Position numbers and translations under genes: made by a program
DNA from: Wenzhouxiangella sp.
GTDB taxonomy: Bacteria; Pseudomonadota; Gammaproteobacteria; Xanthomonadales; Wenzhouxiangellaceae
Length of the DNA stretch: 11,455 nt
Assembly (NCBI GenBank): GCA_007119095.1
Contig: SKQI01000245.1
Span: 1 to 11,455, forward strand
Direction: 5' to 3'
Notes under the pieces: generated by a model
Seen by the model: the letters and a program-made list of their open reading frames with translations, nothing else
Database searches by the model: none
What the model was told of the DNA's origin: nothing
Shown: positions 5,923-11,455 of the stretch, piece by piece
Numbering within the stretch: position 1 is the first letter of the stretch
Layout: the number at the start of each line of letters is the position of its first letter

Positions 5923-7248
5923 ATGACCAAGGCTGACACCATCTGTGCCATCGCCACGCCCCCCGGCCGTGGCGGAGTTGGCGTTATACGCGTATCGGGT
6001 CCCAACAGCTTTATCTTGGTTGACCAGATCGTGAAAAAGTTGCCTGAATCGGGACGGTTTGCCCTGCGAGGACTGTTTGACCGCCAGGGCGAGTTGATCG
6101 ATACGGGCTTGATCCTCTGTTTTTCCGGCCCGGCCTCCTTTACCGGCGAAGACGTCGTCGAAATCCAGACCCATGGGTCACCGGTGGTCCAGGAAATGAT
6201 CTTGCGGCGTCTGACCAGCCTAGGCGCCCGCCGGGCCCGTCCCGGCGAGTTCTCCGAGCGTGCTTTCCTCAACGACCGCATCGACCTGTCACAAGCAGAA
6301 GCCATCGCCGACCTGATTGCCGCCAATACCGAGCAGGCTGCGAGGGCGGCAACCCGCAGTCTGGAAGGCAAGTTCTCCACCGAAGTCACCAACCTGGCCG
6401 ACGATCTGACCGCCTTGCGAGTCTGGGTCGAGGCGGCGCTGGATTTCCCCGATGAAGAAGTGGATTTTCTCGCCGATGGCGAGGTGTTGAATCGGGCCCG
6501 GAAACTTGAACAGCGCCTGCTTGACCTGATCAGCCGAGCCGAGACCGGTCGGGTGCTGACCGACGGTTTGAGAATTGCCATTGTCGGCAAGCCCAACGCT
6601 GGTAAATCCAGCCTGCTGAATGCTTTGAGCCGTCGCGATTCAGCCATCGTCACTGATATTCCCGGCACCACGCGTGATGTCCTCCGCGAAACGATCAGCA
6701 TCGCTGGACTGCCGGTCACCCTGGCCGACACCGCCGGCCTGCGCGAAGCGCTTGACTCGGTTGAACGTGAAGGTGTGCGCCGAGCAGAACGTGAAATGCA
6801 ACAGGCCGACCTGCTGTTCTGGGTGGTTGACGTCCGTGAGCAGGGTAGCCAGCCACCCCCGGGATTGCCGGATGAGATACCGCGCCTGGCGATTTACAAC
6901 AAGATAGATCTGGTCGGGCAGCCGGCTCGGCGTGACGGCGACAGCCTGTATTTGTCGGTACTGAACAACGATGGTCTGGATCTGCTTGAGCAGGCTGTGC
7001 TGGAGCAAGTCGGGCTGGACCAGCCCGGCGAGGGCGAGTTTTCGGCCCGCCAGCGCCATGTCGAAGCCCTGCAGGCGGCACTGGCCCATCTCCAGGCCGG
7101 CATTGATGAACTGGAGCTGGCCGCAGCCGGTGAGTTGCTGGCCGAAGCGCTGCGCCAGGCGGCCGATCAGCTCGGAGAAATCACCGGCAAGATCAGCGCC
7201 GATGCACTGCTGGGGCAGATCTTCTCAAGCTTCTGTATTGGAAAATAA
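5923..7248 (+). CDS. mnmE: tRNA uridine-5-carboxymethylaminomethyl GTPase MnmE
   Basis: A 441-residue protein, close to the usual 450. With MnmG it modifies the wobble uridine of certain tRNAs (cmnm5U), using GTP hydrolysis and a folate-derived carbon. The N-terminal folate-binding domain starts with D-T-I-C-A-I-A-T-P-P-G-R-G-G-V-G (5-20). A helical domain flanks the G domain: P-loop GKPNAGKSS (222-230), switch T-D-I-P-G-T-T-R-D (244-252), D-T-A-G (269-272) and N-K-I-D (326-329). The catalytic C-terminal F-C-I-G-K motif is intact (Cys438). The start at ATG 5923 is chosen from the family N-terminus; the frame is open further upstream. There is no clear Shine-Dalgarno before this ATG. It begins 88 nt from the divergent yqhA-family start. 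The fructosamine kinase family gene follows with a short gap. Confidence 0.98.
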   Translation: MTKADTICAIATPPGRGGVGVIRVSGPNSFILVDQIVKKLPESGRFALRGLFDRQGELIDTGLILCFSGPASFTGEDVVEIQTHGSPVVQEMILRRLTSLGARRARPGEFSERAFLNDRIDLSQAEAIADLIAANTEQAARAATRSLEGKFSTEVTNLADDLTALRVWVEAALDFPDEEVDFLADGEVLNRARKLEQRLLDLISRAETGRVLTDGLRIAIVGKPNAGKSSLLNALSRRDSAIVTDIPGTTRDVLRETISIAGLPVTLADTAGLREALDSVEREGVRRAEREMQQADLLFWVVDVREQGSQPPPGLPDEIPRLAIYNKIDLVGQPARRDGDSLYLSVLNNDGLDLLEQAVLEQVGLDQPGEGEFSARQRHVEALQAALAHLQAGIDELELAAAGELLAEALRQAADQLGEITGKISADALLGQIFSSFCIGK

Positions 7249-7284
7249 GCGGGCAGGAGTACACTAGATTCCAATGCGTCCCCC

Positions 7285-7290
7285 AGGAGG
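7285..7290 (+). promoter_or_regulatory. Ribosome binding site deciding the fructosamine kinase start
   Basis: AGGAGG, a full Shine-Dalgarno, ends 7 nt before ATG 7298. It excludes the in-frame ATG at 7274, which lies upstream of it. Confidence 0.85.
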
Positions 7291-7297
7291 TGGCCTG

Positions 7298-8188
7298 ATG
7301 TCCGTGCAGCTCGATCTGGAGATGGCTGGCCAGATAGCCAGGCGACTGGGTTTGCGCGAGTATGGGCTGCGCTGTCGGCCCATGACAGGGGGTGATATCG
7401 CCAGTGCCTGGCTGGTGGAAACACAGGATCAAAAACTGTTCGTCAAACTGGTCCCGATTCGGGACGGTGGCGTTTTGTCAGCCGAAGCCGACGGCCTCAC
7501 GGCCCTGGCAAAGACCGGTGCGGTGCGAGTGCCGCGGGTGATTGGAAAAGCCCACGAGCGCGACGTTGCCTGGCTGGCGTTGGAGTATCTCCAGCTCAAC
7601 CGTCGCAGTGAGGACGCGGACAGACGACTGGGCCAGGCGCTGGCAAAACTGCATCGACACGGCTCGGATCACTTTGGCTGGTCGCGCAATAACTACATTG
7701 GACTTACCCCACAGCCGAATCCGGTGGAGCATGACTGGGCGACCTTTTTCCTCTGGCATCGAATTGGACCTCAACTGGATCGCCTGGAAAACAAGAACAG
7801 CAGCACCCAATGGGGGCATTTCCAACGGCCCCTGTTCGAAACCTGGCAGCAGCATTTCAGACACCATCGGCCGGAGCCTGCCCTGATTCATGGCGATCTC
7901 TGGTCAGGCAATGCGGCGATTGACGAGGAGGGCGATCCGGTGCTGTACGATCCCGCCGTCCACTATGCCGACCGCGAATGCGATCTGGCCATGACCCACT
8001 TGTTCGGCGGCTTCAGCCAGGCTTTTTACCAGACCTATGAAGATGCATGGCCAATGCCCGACGGCCACGAGCAGCGTCGACCCTGGTACCAGCTATACCA
8101 CCTGCTCAATCACGCCAACCTGTTCGGCTGTCCATACCTGGATCGAACCGAGCGCTTGATCCGGCGCCTGATCAACCAGACGCCGTAA
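7298..8188 (+). CDS. Fructosamine kinase family protein (YniA/FN3K type)
   Basis: A 296-residue protein of the fructosamine/ketosamine-3-kinase family, related to aminoglycoside phosphotransferases. Visible kinase landmarks are the lysine in L-F-V-K-L (Lys50), a glutamate about 13 residues on (S-A-E-A-D-G-L), the catalytic loop H-G-D-L-W-S-G-N (198-205) and D-P-A-V-H-Y-A-D-R-E-C-D-L-A-M (218-232), whose first Asp binds metal. Family members phosphorylate sugar adducts on protein or small-molecule amines so that the adduct falls off (deglycation). The bacterial YniA subgroup's exact substrate is unclear, so the physiological target here is not known. Length is normal. It begins 49 nt after mnmE with no terminator between and is probably cotranscribed. 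A promoter-led gene follows. Confidence 0.92.
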   Translation: MSVQLDLEMAGQIARRLGLREYGLRCRPMTGGDIASAWLVETQDQKLFVKLVPIRDGGVLSAEADGLTALAKTGAVRVPRVIGKAHERDVAWLALEYLQLNRRSEDADRRLGQALAKLHRHGSDHFGWSRNNYIGLTPQPNPVEHDWATFFLWHRIGPQLDRLENKNSSTQWGHFQRPLFETWQQHFRHHRPEPALIHGDLWSGNAAIDEEGDPVLYDPAVHYADRECDLAMTHLFGGFSQAFYQTYEDAWPMPDGHEQRRPWYQLYHLLNHANLFGCPYLDRTERLIRRLINQTP

Positions 8189-8207
8189 ACCAGCAAACGT
8201 CACTCCA

Positions 8208-8235
8208 TCGACACTGCCGGGGATATAGTTACAAT
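8208..8235 (+). promoter_or_regulatory. Predicted promoter of the glutathionyl-hydroquinone reductase gene
   Basis: TCGACA (8208-8213) and TACAAT (8230-8235) are separated by 16 nt, each one mismatch from the sigma70 consensus. The start point would be near 8242, giving a leader of about 35 nt. The -10 overlaps the inverted repeat at 8222-8247. Confidence 0.6.
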
Positions 8236-8247
8236 AGAAACTATATC
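8222..8247. promoter_or_regulatory. Perfect 9+9 bp inverted repeat, likely operator
   Basis: GATATAGTT (8222-8230) and AACTATATC (8239-8247) are exact reverse complements with an 8-bp spacer. Half-site centres are 17 bp apart, suitable for a dimeric helix-turn-helix regulator. It covers the predicted -10 and start site, which suggests repression or redox-controlled activation. No regulator gene is next to it, and the T-poor downstream rules out a terminator. Confidence 0.65.
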
Positions 8248-8276
8248 TCGCGCAACACAATCCAAGGAGAAAAGAC

Positions 8277-9263
8277 ATGGGACTGCTGGTTGAAGGCCAA
8301 TGGAAAGACGAGTGGTACGACACAGACTCCACCGGCGGTCGCTTCGAGCGCTCCCAGGCGGCCTTTCGCAACTGGATCACGGCTGATGGCGCAGCAGGGC
8401 CTGACGGAAAAGCCGGCTTCAAGGCCGAGCCCGGCCGCTACCACCTCTACGTCGCCTATGCCTGTCCCTGGGCCCACCGCACCCTGATCTTTCGCAAGCT
8501 CAAGGGCCTGGAAAACATGATCAGTCTGTCGGTGGTCAACCCCATCATGCGCGAGCACGGCTGGACCTTCCGTCGTGGATACAAAGTGCAGCCTGACCTC
8601 ATCCACAATGCCGAGTTCATGCACCAGGTCTACACCTCGGCCATGGACGACTATTCCGGTCGGGTCACGGTGCCGGTGGTATGGGACCGCAAGGAAAACA
8701 CGATTGTCAGCAATGAATCGGCCGACATCATTCGCATGTTCAACAGCGCTTTTGACCAAGTTGGCGCCAAACCCGGTGACTTCTATCCGGCGCAGTTGCA
8801 GGATCGGATCGACGAAATCAATGCCGAGATCTACGACAAGGTCAACAATGGTGTTTACAAATCCGGTTTCGCCACCACCCAGGAAGCCTACGAAGAGGCC
8901 GTCATCCCTCTGTTTGAAACGCTGGACAAGCTCGAGTCCCATCTGGATGAAAACCGGTATCTGTGCGGTGAACGCCTGACCGAAGCCGACTGGCGGTTGT
9001 TTACCACCCTGATCCGTTTCGACGCGGTCTATGTCGGTCATTTCAAATGCAATTTGCGACGGATAGAGGATTACCACAACCTGTCCAACTACATCCGCGA
9101 GCTCTACCAGATGCCCGGCATCAGTGAAACCGTCGAATTCCGCGCCATCAAGCTGCACTATTACGGCAGTCACGACACCATCAACCCGCACTACATTGTT
9201 CCCATGGGTCCAGCCCAGGATTTCCACCGCAAACACGACAGACATCGCCTGCCCGCCGCCTGA
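8277..9263 (+). CDS. yqjG: Glutathionyl-hydroquinone reductase (YqjG/Xi-class GST)
   Basis: A 328-residue protein, the normal length of Xi-class glutathione transferases. These enzymes reduce glutathionyl-hydroquinones to hydroquinones using a cysteine and glutathione, releasing GSSG, in the cytoplasm. The thioredoxin-fold N-domain has the catalytic motif A-C-P-W-A-H-R with Cys63, the cis-proline region T-V-P-V-V-W-D (131-137) and the glutathione-contact N-E-S-A-D-I-I-R-M-F-N (146-156). The helical C-domain contains L-T-E-A-D-W-R-L-F-T-T-L-I-R-F-D (234-249), a hallmark of the family. AAGGAG at 8264-8269 lies 7 nt before the ATG. It has its own predicted promoter with an overlapping inverted repeat, and a GC-rich hairpin follows the stop, so it is probably transcribed alone. 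Regulation by quinone or thiol stress is a plausible inference. Confidence 0.96.
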   Translation: MGLLVEGQWKDEWYDTDSTGGRFERSQAAFRNWITADGAAGPDGKAGFKAEPGRYHLYVAYACPWAHRTLIFRKLKGLENMISLSVVNPIMREHGWTFRRGYKVQPDLIHNAEFMHQVYTSAMDDYSGRVTVPVVWDRKENTIVSNESADIIRMFNSAFDQVGAKPGDFYPAQLQDRIDEINAEIYDKVNNGVYKSGFATTQEAYEEAVIPLFETLDKLESHLDENRYLCGERLTEADWRLFTTLIRFDAVYVGHFKCNLRRIEDYHNLSNYIRELYQMPGISETVEFRAIKLHYYGSHDTINPHYIVPMGPAQDFHRKHDRHRLPAA

Positions 9264-9465
9264 GATAAGCGCGCCCGGGCATTTACCTCCGCAGCCCGGC
9301 GCGCCAAGCTTGGGCCAACAAGCGGAGGACAGGTTGCAAGCGTTGCCCGGTTTTCAAGTTCTGCCCACTGAAAGGGGTCATTGGCGATCACCAACCGAAG
9401 CCGCCTGACGACGACCCACCCGAACAACCCCCGTCTGGTTGAGCGTGAACCGAAGGGCATTGCCA
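9264..9465. other. Intergenic stretch with no supported gene
   Basis: About 200 bases between the reductase stop and a possible small exported protein. Apart from the hairpin at 9269-9304, I see no promoter, RNA gene or repeat that I can support. Short open frames here look like chance. Confidence 0.5.
9269..9304. terminator. GC-rich hairpin after the reductase gene
   Basis: GCGCGCCCGGGC (9269-9280) pairs with GCCCGGCGCGC (9294-9304) with a single-base bulge and a 13-nt loop. It starts 6 nt after the reductase gene. No T-run follows, so it may be a factor-dependent end or a 3' stabilising structure. Confidence 0.5.
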
Positions 9466-9684
9466 ATGTTGTCCGCGGCAGTACTGGCTCTCTCCCTGTC
9501 TTGCTGTCACCTTGCCCTGTCCGAACCCGGTCGTTTTCCCACCGGTCTGCCGCCGCAGCACATTACCCGGCCGGACGCCGACTCCGAGTTTCGTTTTTAC
9601 GCCGTTGCCCCGGCCACCTCACTGCGGCGTAACGAAGATGTGGCTGCGCGGCCAGTTGAAATCGCTGGACCCTATCCAGTCTGA
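9466..9684 (+). CDS. Possible small exported protein, unrecognised
   Basis: A 72-residue frame from ATG 9466, preceded by AAGGG (9453-9457) at 8 nt spacing. Residues 1-19 are hydrophobic and could be a signal peptide cut after A-L-S (17-19). The twin cysteines (12-13) do not fit a lipobox well. Starting instead at GTG 9445 adds N-R-R to the N-terminus and gives a more typical signal peptide, though with a weaker ribosome site. The mature part, about 53 residues, is Pro/Arg-rich and matches nothing I know. Codon choice resembles the neighbouring genes (CTG, GCC, CCG preferred). Its 3' end overlaps the convergent small gene by 13 nt. It could equally be a chance frame; similar sequences in relatives would settle this. 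Confidence 0.4.
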   Translation: MLSAAVLALSLSCCHLALSEPGRFPTGLPPQHITRPDADSEFRFYAVAPATSLRRNEDVAARPVEIAGPYPV

Positions 9685-9950
9685 CCCGAGCCGCCGGAGG
9701 GCTTACTGTTGGCGTCGTCGGCAGGCCTGTTTTGCCCTGGGTCACCCTGCGGTGGCTCGTCGCTGGCAGCCGGCGCGCCACCCTGGGGCGGCTCATCAAA
9801 GCCCGTTGCGCGGGGATCATTACGATGGCCGGAGCGCGGTTGATTGCCTCCTGGCCCTCGGCCCTGATGAAAACCGCCCGGCTGCCGCGAGCCGTTGATC
9901 AGGCGCTGAATCAGGCGGGCGATGACAAGAAAAGAAATGATGCGTCTCAT
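9672..9950 (-). CDS. Small Gly/Pro-rich protein coupled to thymidine kinase
   Basis: A 92-residue protein that I do not recognise. AAGGAG (plus-strand 9956-9961) lies 5 nt before its ATG. The ATG overlaps the thymidine kinase stop (ATGA), so it is very likely translated. Residues 1-19 are hydrophobic and basic (M-R-R-I-I-S-F-L-V-I-A-R-L-I-Q-R-L-I), suggesting an amphipathic or membrane-binding helix. Residues 20-92 are Gly/Pro/Asn-rich and probably disordered. D-E-P-P-Q-G occurs twice (plus-strand 9780-9797 and 9744-9761); the two copies differ only at third codon positions, which points to selection on the protein. Stop is TAG. No terminator is seen after it. Function is unknown. Confidence 0.75.
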   Translation of the reverse strand: MRRIISFLVIARLIQRLINGSRQPGGFHQGRGPGGNQPRSGHRNDPRATGFDEPPQGGAPAASDEPPQGDPGQNRPADDANSKPSGGSGQTG

Positions 9951-10624
9951 GATGGCTCCTTGGTTGAATTATTCGGGCCAGGGGATGCTGACAGCAGGGA
10001 TGTCTGCTCGGGTCGAGTCTCGCGCTCGAACAAGCGGACCCGCTTGTTGCCGAAAAAAACCAGCTTGAATTCAGCCCGGCTGACCGGCACGTAGCGATCG
10101 TTGCCGCCAATTTCCACCTGGGCTCCCTCGGTGACGGCAAACCCGTGTTCATCCACGCGCAACACCATGGTGGCCTTGGCGCCAGTGTGGCAGATGGTTT
10201 TCAACTCTTTCAACTCATCGGCCCAGGCCAGCAGATATTGGCTGCCCTCGAACAACTGGCCACGAAAGTCGGTGCGAAGACCAAAGGCCAGCACCGGAAT
10301 CTTCAGCCGATCGACCACCTCGGTCAGCTGGTAGATCTGCTGACGGGAAAAAAACTGGCTCTCGTCGGTCAGCACGCAGTGGATCTGGCCATCATCCAGG
10401 GCCTCCCTGACCAGGGTCAGCAGATCGTCATCCGGCCCCACCGCCAGCGCTGGCGCCGACAGGCCCACGCGTGAGGCAATCCGACCCGGCCCGGAGCGAG
10501 TATCCAGGCCCGGTGAGAGCAGCAGCGGCCTCATGCCGCGTTCGGAGTAGTTGTAGGCCGATTGCAGCAAGACCGTGGTCTTGCCGGCGTTCATGGTCGA
10601 GTAGTAGAAGTAGAGTTTGGCCAC
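9947..10624 (-). CDS. tdk: Thymidine kinase
   Basis: A 225-residue type II thymidine kinase, which phosphorylates thymidine to dTMP in the salvage pathway. It starts at GTG (complement 10622-10624), chosen because A-K-L-Y-F-Y-Y-S-x-M-N-A-G-K matches the family N-terminus. The P-loop is M-N-A-G-K-T-T (11-17), the Walker B/catalytic segment T-D-E-S-Q-F-F (86-92) with Glu88, followed by F-G-L-R-T-D-F-R-G (114-122). The lasso region has C-H-T-G (145-148) and I-G-G-N-D-R-Y-V-P-V-S-R (172-183). E. coli Tdk has cysteines at the equivalents of Thr147 and Ser182, so the zinc site is apparently lost. The C-terminal tail is about 20 residues longer than in E. coli. The GTG shares a base with the upstream gene's TAG (TAGTG), and the stop overlaps the downstream ATG, so all three genes are coupled. 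Confidence 0.97.
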   Translation of the reverse strand: MAKLYFYYSTMNAGKTTVLLQSAYNYSERGMRPLLLSPGLDTRSGPGRIASRVGLSAPALAVGPDDDLLTLVREALDDGQIHCVLTDESQFFSRQQIYQLTEVVDRLKIPVLAFGLRTDFRGQLFEGSQYLLAWADELKELKTICHTGAKATMVLRVDEHGFAVTEGAQVEIGGNDRYVPVSRAEFKLVFFGNKRVRLFERETRPEQTSLLSASPGPNNSTKEPS

Positions 10625-11145
10625 TAGCCCGAAGGCCGGTCCAGCGAAACCTCCAACCAGACCACGGTCATGTCCGGGCGGTTTTCGCTCCAGGCAGTCA
10701 GGGCTTCGGCAACCTGATCGCAAGTATCGCAATTGGCGCGCCGGTACAGCGCGATATAGACATCGGCCGGCGGCAGATCCGACGGGCTGATGGACTCGCC
10801 ATCGGCCTGCGTGACCCGCTCGAGCAGGCGATCGAGCCGGACCATGGAACGGGCGCGGCGGGAACGATCGACGATCAGGTTGAGTTCGCGTTCGAAACCC
10901 GGCCGGTAGCCGTCCATGTGATAGGCAGCCGACTGGTCAGACAGAAACACGTACAGCTGCGGGACGTTGACCACCACGCCCTCGCGCCGGGCCTGGGCCC
11001 GGACGTTGCCAACCAGGCCCTGGTGCTGAACCTTTACCTCGGTTTTTTGATAGAGCGCGATGCGTTCTCCAGCCTGGGCAGGCAGCACCAGGCCCAGGAT
11101 CAGCAGCGGCCCAAGCAGGCCAGAAAATGGGAAGTTGATATTCAT
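10624..11145 (-). CDS. Exported protein with C-terminal CDTC motif, function unknown
   Basis: A 173-residue protein I cannot name. Residues 1-25 are a Sec signal peptide with a clear cut site after A-Q-A (23-25). The mature protein begins with a mixed strand-rich region. The C-terminal quarter reads A-D-V-Y-I-A-L-Y-R-R-A-N-C-D-T-C-D-Q-V (127-145), a hydrophobic strand followed by a CxxC at the start of a helix, then T-V-V-W-L-E-V-S-L (160-168). This resembles the active-site strand-CxxC-helix of thioredoxin or glutaredoxin folds, so a periplasmic redox or metal role is possible. The domain would be short, and only this segment is suggestive. A TATACT box lies 8 nt before the ATG and no Shine-Dalgarno is visible. 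It is first in the three-gene unit with tdk (overlap TAGTG) and divergent from the rep-type gene. Confidence 0.85.
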   Translation of the reverse strand: MNINFPFSGLLGPLLILGLVLPAQAGERIALYQKTEVKVQHQGLVGNVRAQARREGVVVNVPQLYVFLSDQSAAYHMDGYRPGFERELNLIVDRSRRARSMVRLDRLLERVTQADGESISPSDLPPADVYIALYRRANCDTCDQVAEALTAWSENRPDMTVVWLEVSLDRPSG

Positions 11146-11153
11146 GGGTCAAA

Positions 11154-11159
11154 AGTATA
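11154..11159 (-). promoter_or_regulatory. Candidate -10 element of the tdk operon
   Basis: TATACT on the minus strand lies 8 nt before the ATG of the exported CxxC protein. The -35 position (around plus-strand 11177-11182) is poor. If it is used, the message would start at or next to the start codon. Confidence 0.4.
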
Positions 11160-11208
11160 TCGCCTGCCATGTCGAGGCTTGGACCGGGCTCTGCCATGAG
11201 AATTCAAG

Positions 11209-11214
11209 TAAAAT
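11209..11214 (+). promoter_or_regulatory. Candidate -10 element of the rep-type helicase gene
   Basis: TAAAAT lies 9 nt before the helicase ATG. No good -35 is found 16-18 nt upstream. As with the divergent gene, a start here would give an almost leaderless message. Confidence 0.35.
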
Positions 11215-11223
11215 GCCGCCCCC

Positions 11224-11455
11224 ATGTCCGGACTCAACGACCAGCAGCGCGCCGCTGTCACCCACATCGACTCGCCCCTGCTGGTATTGGCGGGCGCCGG
11301 GTCCGGCAAGACCCGTGTCATTACCGAAAAAATTGCCTGGTTGATCGACCGCGGCCACTACCCGGCCAACCAGATCGCCGCCATCACCTTCACCAACAAG
11401 GCGGCCAAGGAAATGCGCAAGCGCGTTGGCGCGCGTCTGAAAAAGCGCAATGCCC
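11224..11455 (+). CDS. rep: Rep/UvrD-type superfamily 1 DNA helicase (3' partial)
   Basis: The first 77 codons of an SF1A 3'-5' helicase; the frame runs off the window end. The Q-motif region L-N-D-Q-Q-R-A-A-V (4-12) is followed by the Walker A motif A-G-A-G-S-G-K-T (23-30), the R-V-I-T-E-K-I-A segment and motif Ia I-T-F-T-N-K-A-A-K-E-M (54-64). The N-terminus and the R-V-G-A-R-L-K-K segment look more like Rep than UvrD, though this fragment cannot settle it. Rep helps replication forks pass protein barriers and restart. The start is ATG 11224 because it places the Q motif at the normal distance from the N-terminus. There is no Shine-Dalgarno in the C-rich sequence before the ATG. Confidence 0.88.
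   Translation, partial: MSGLNDQQRAAVTHIDSPLLVLAGAGSGKTRVITEKIAWLIDRGHYPANQIAAITFTNKAAKEMRKRVGARLKKRNA

Noticed and set aside
8241..9245. Long open frame antisense to the reductase gene (334 codons)
   Set aside because: The plus strand encodes a clear full-length glutathionyl-hydroquinone reductase with Shine-Dalgarno and promoter; the antisense frame is a codon-bias shadow.
9947..10732. Thymidine kinase starting at the upstream ATG (261 residues)
   Set aside because: The extra 36 residues lie inside the upstream gene, show no family similarity and precede the typical A-K-L-Y-F-Y-Y-S N-terminus, which has a GTG start.

Overview
The window looks like the chromosome of a Gram-negative gammaproteobacterium. 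It encodes a TonB/ExbD energy-transduction cluster, a proteobacterial-type YidC with a large periplasmic domain, an E. coli-type thymidine kinase, a glutathionyl-hydroquinone reductase and a Rep-type helicase. Coding DNA is moderately GC-rich. Some details (the sequence of the thymidine kinase tail and zinc region, and the missing yidD) remind me of the Lysobacterales/Chromatiales side of the class, but I cannot place it more precisely. Most of the window is ordinary housekeeping DNA. I see no mobile element, CRISPR array, tRNA or rRNA.

Region 1 (1-2866, + strand) is the 3' part of a TonB-system operon: a partial ExbD/TolR, a second complete ExbD/TolR, a TonB-family protein and a secreted TPR protein. 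These are tightly packed or overlapping and end in a strong intrinsic terminator. An ExbB-type channel gene is expected just upstream, outside the window.

Region 2 (about 2980-8188) starts with a sigma70-like promoter and runs rpmH-rnpA-yidC. The usual yidD between rnpA and yidC is absent. A convergent YqhA-family membrane protein gene is inserted between yidC and mnmE. mnmE is followed by a fructosamine-kinase-family gene, probably cotranscribed.

Region 3 (8189-9263) is a monocistronic-looking glutathionyl-hydroquinone reductase gene. A perfect 9+9 bp inverted repeat sits over its predicted promoter and is the clearest regulatory signal in the window.

Region 4 (9264-9684) is a short low-information stretch with a GC-rich hairpin and a possible small exported protein.

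Region 5 (9672-11145, - strand) is a compact three-gene unit: an exported CxxC protein, thymidine kinase and a small Gly/Pro-rich protein. The genes are joined by 1-nt (TAGTG) and 4-nt (ATGA) overlaps. The thymidine kinase has lost most of the usual zinc-binding cysteines.

Region 6 (11224-end, + strand) is the beginning of a Rep/UvrD-type helicase, divergent from region 5.

I found no convincing wholly new multi-gene system. The best leads are the operator over the reductase promoter, the zinc-less thymidine kinase with its translationally coupled small protein, and the exported CDTC protein upstream of it.
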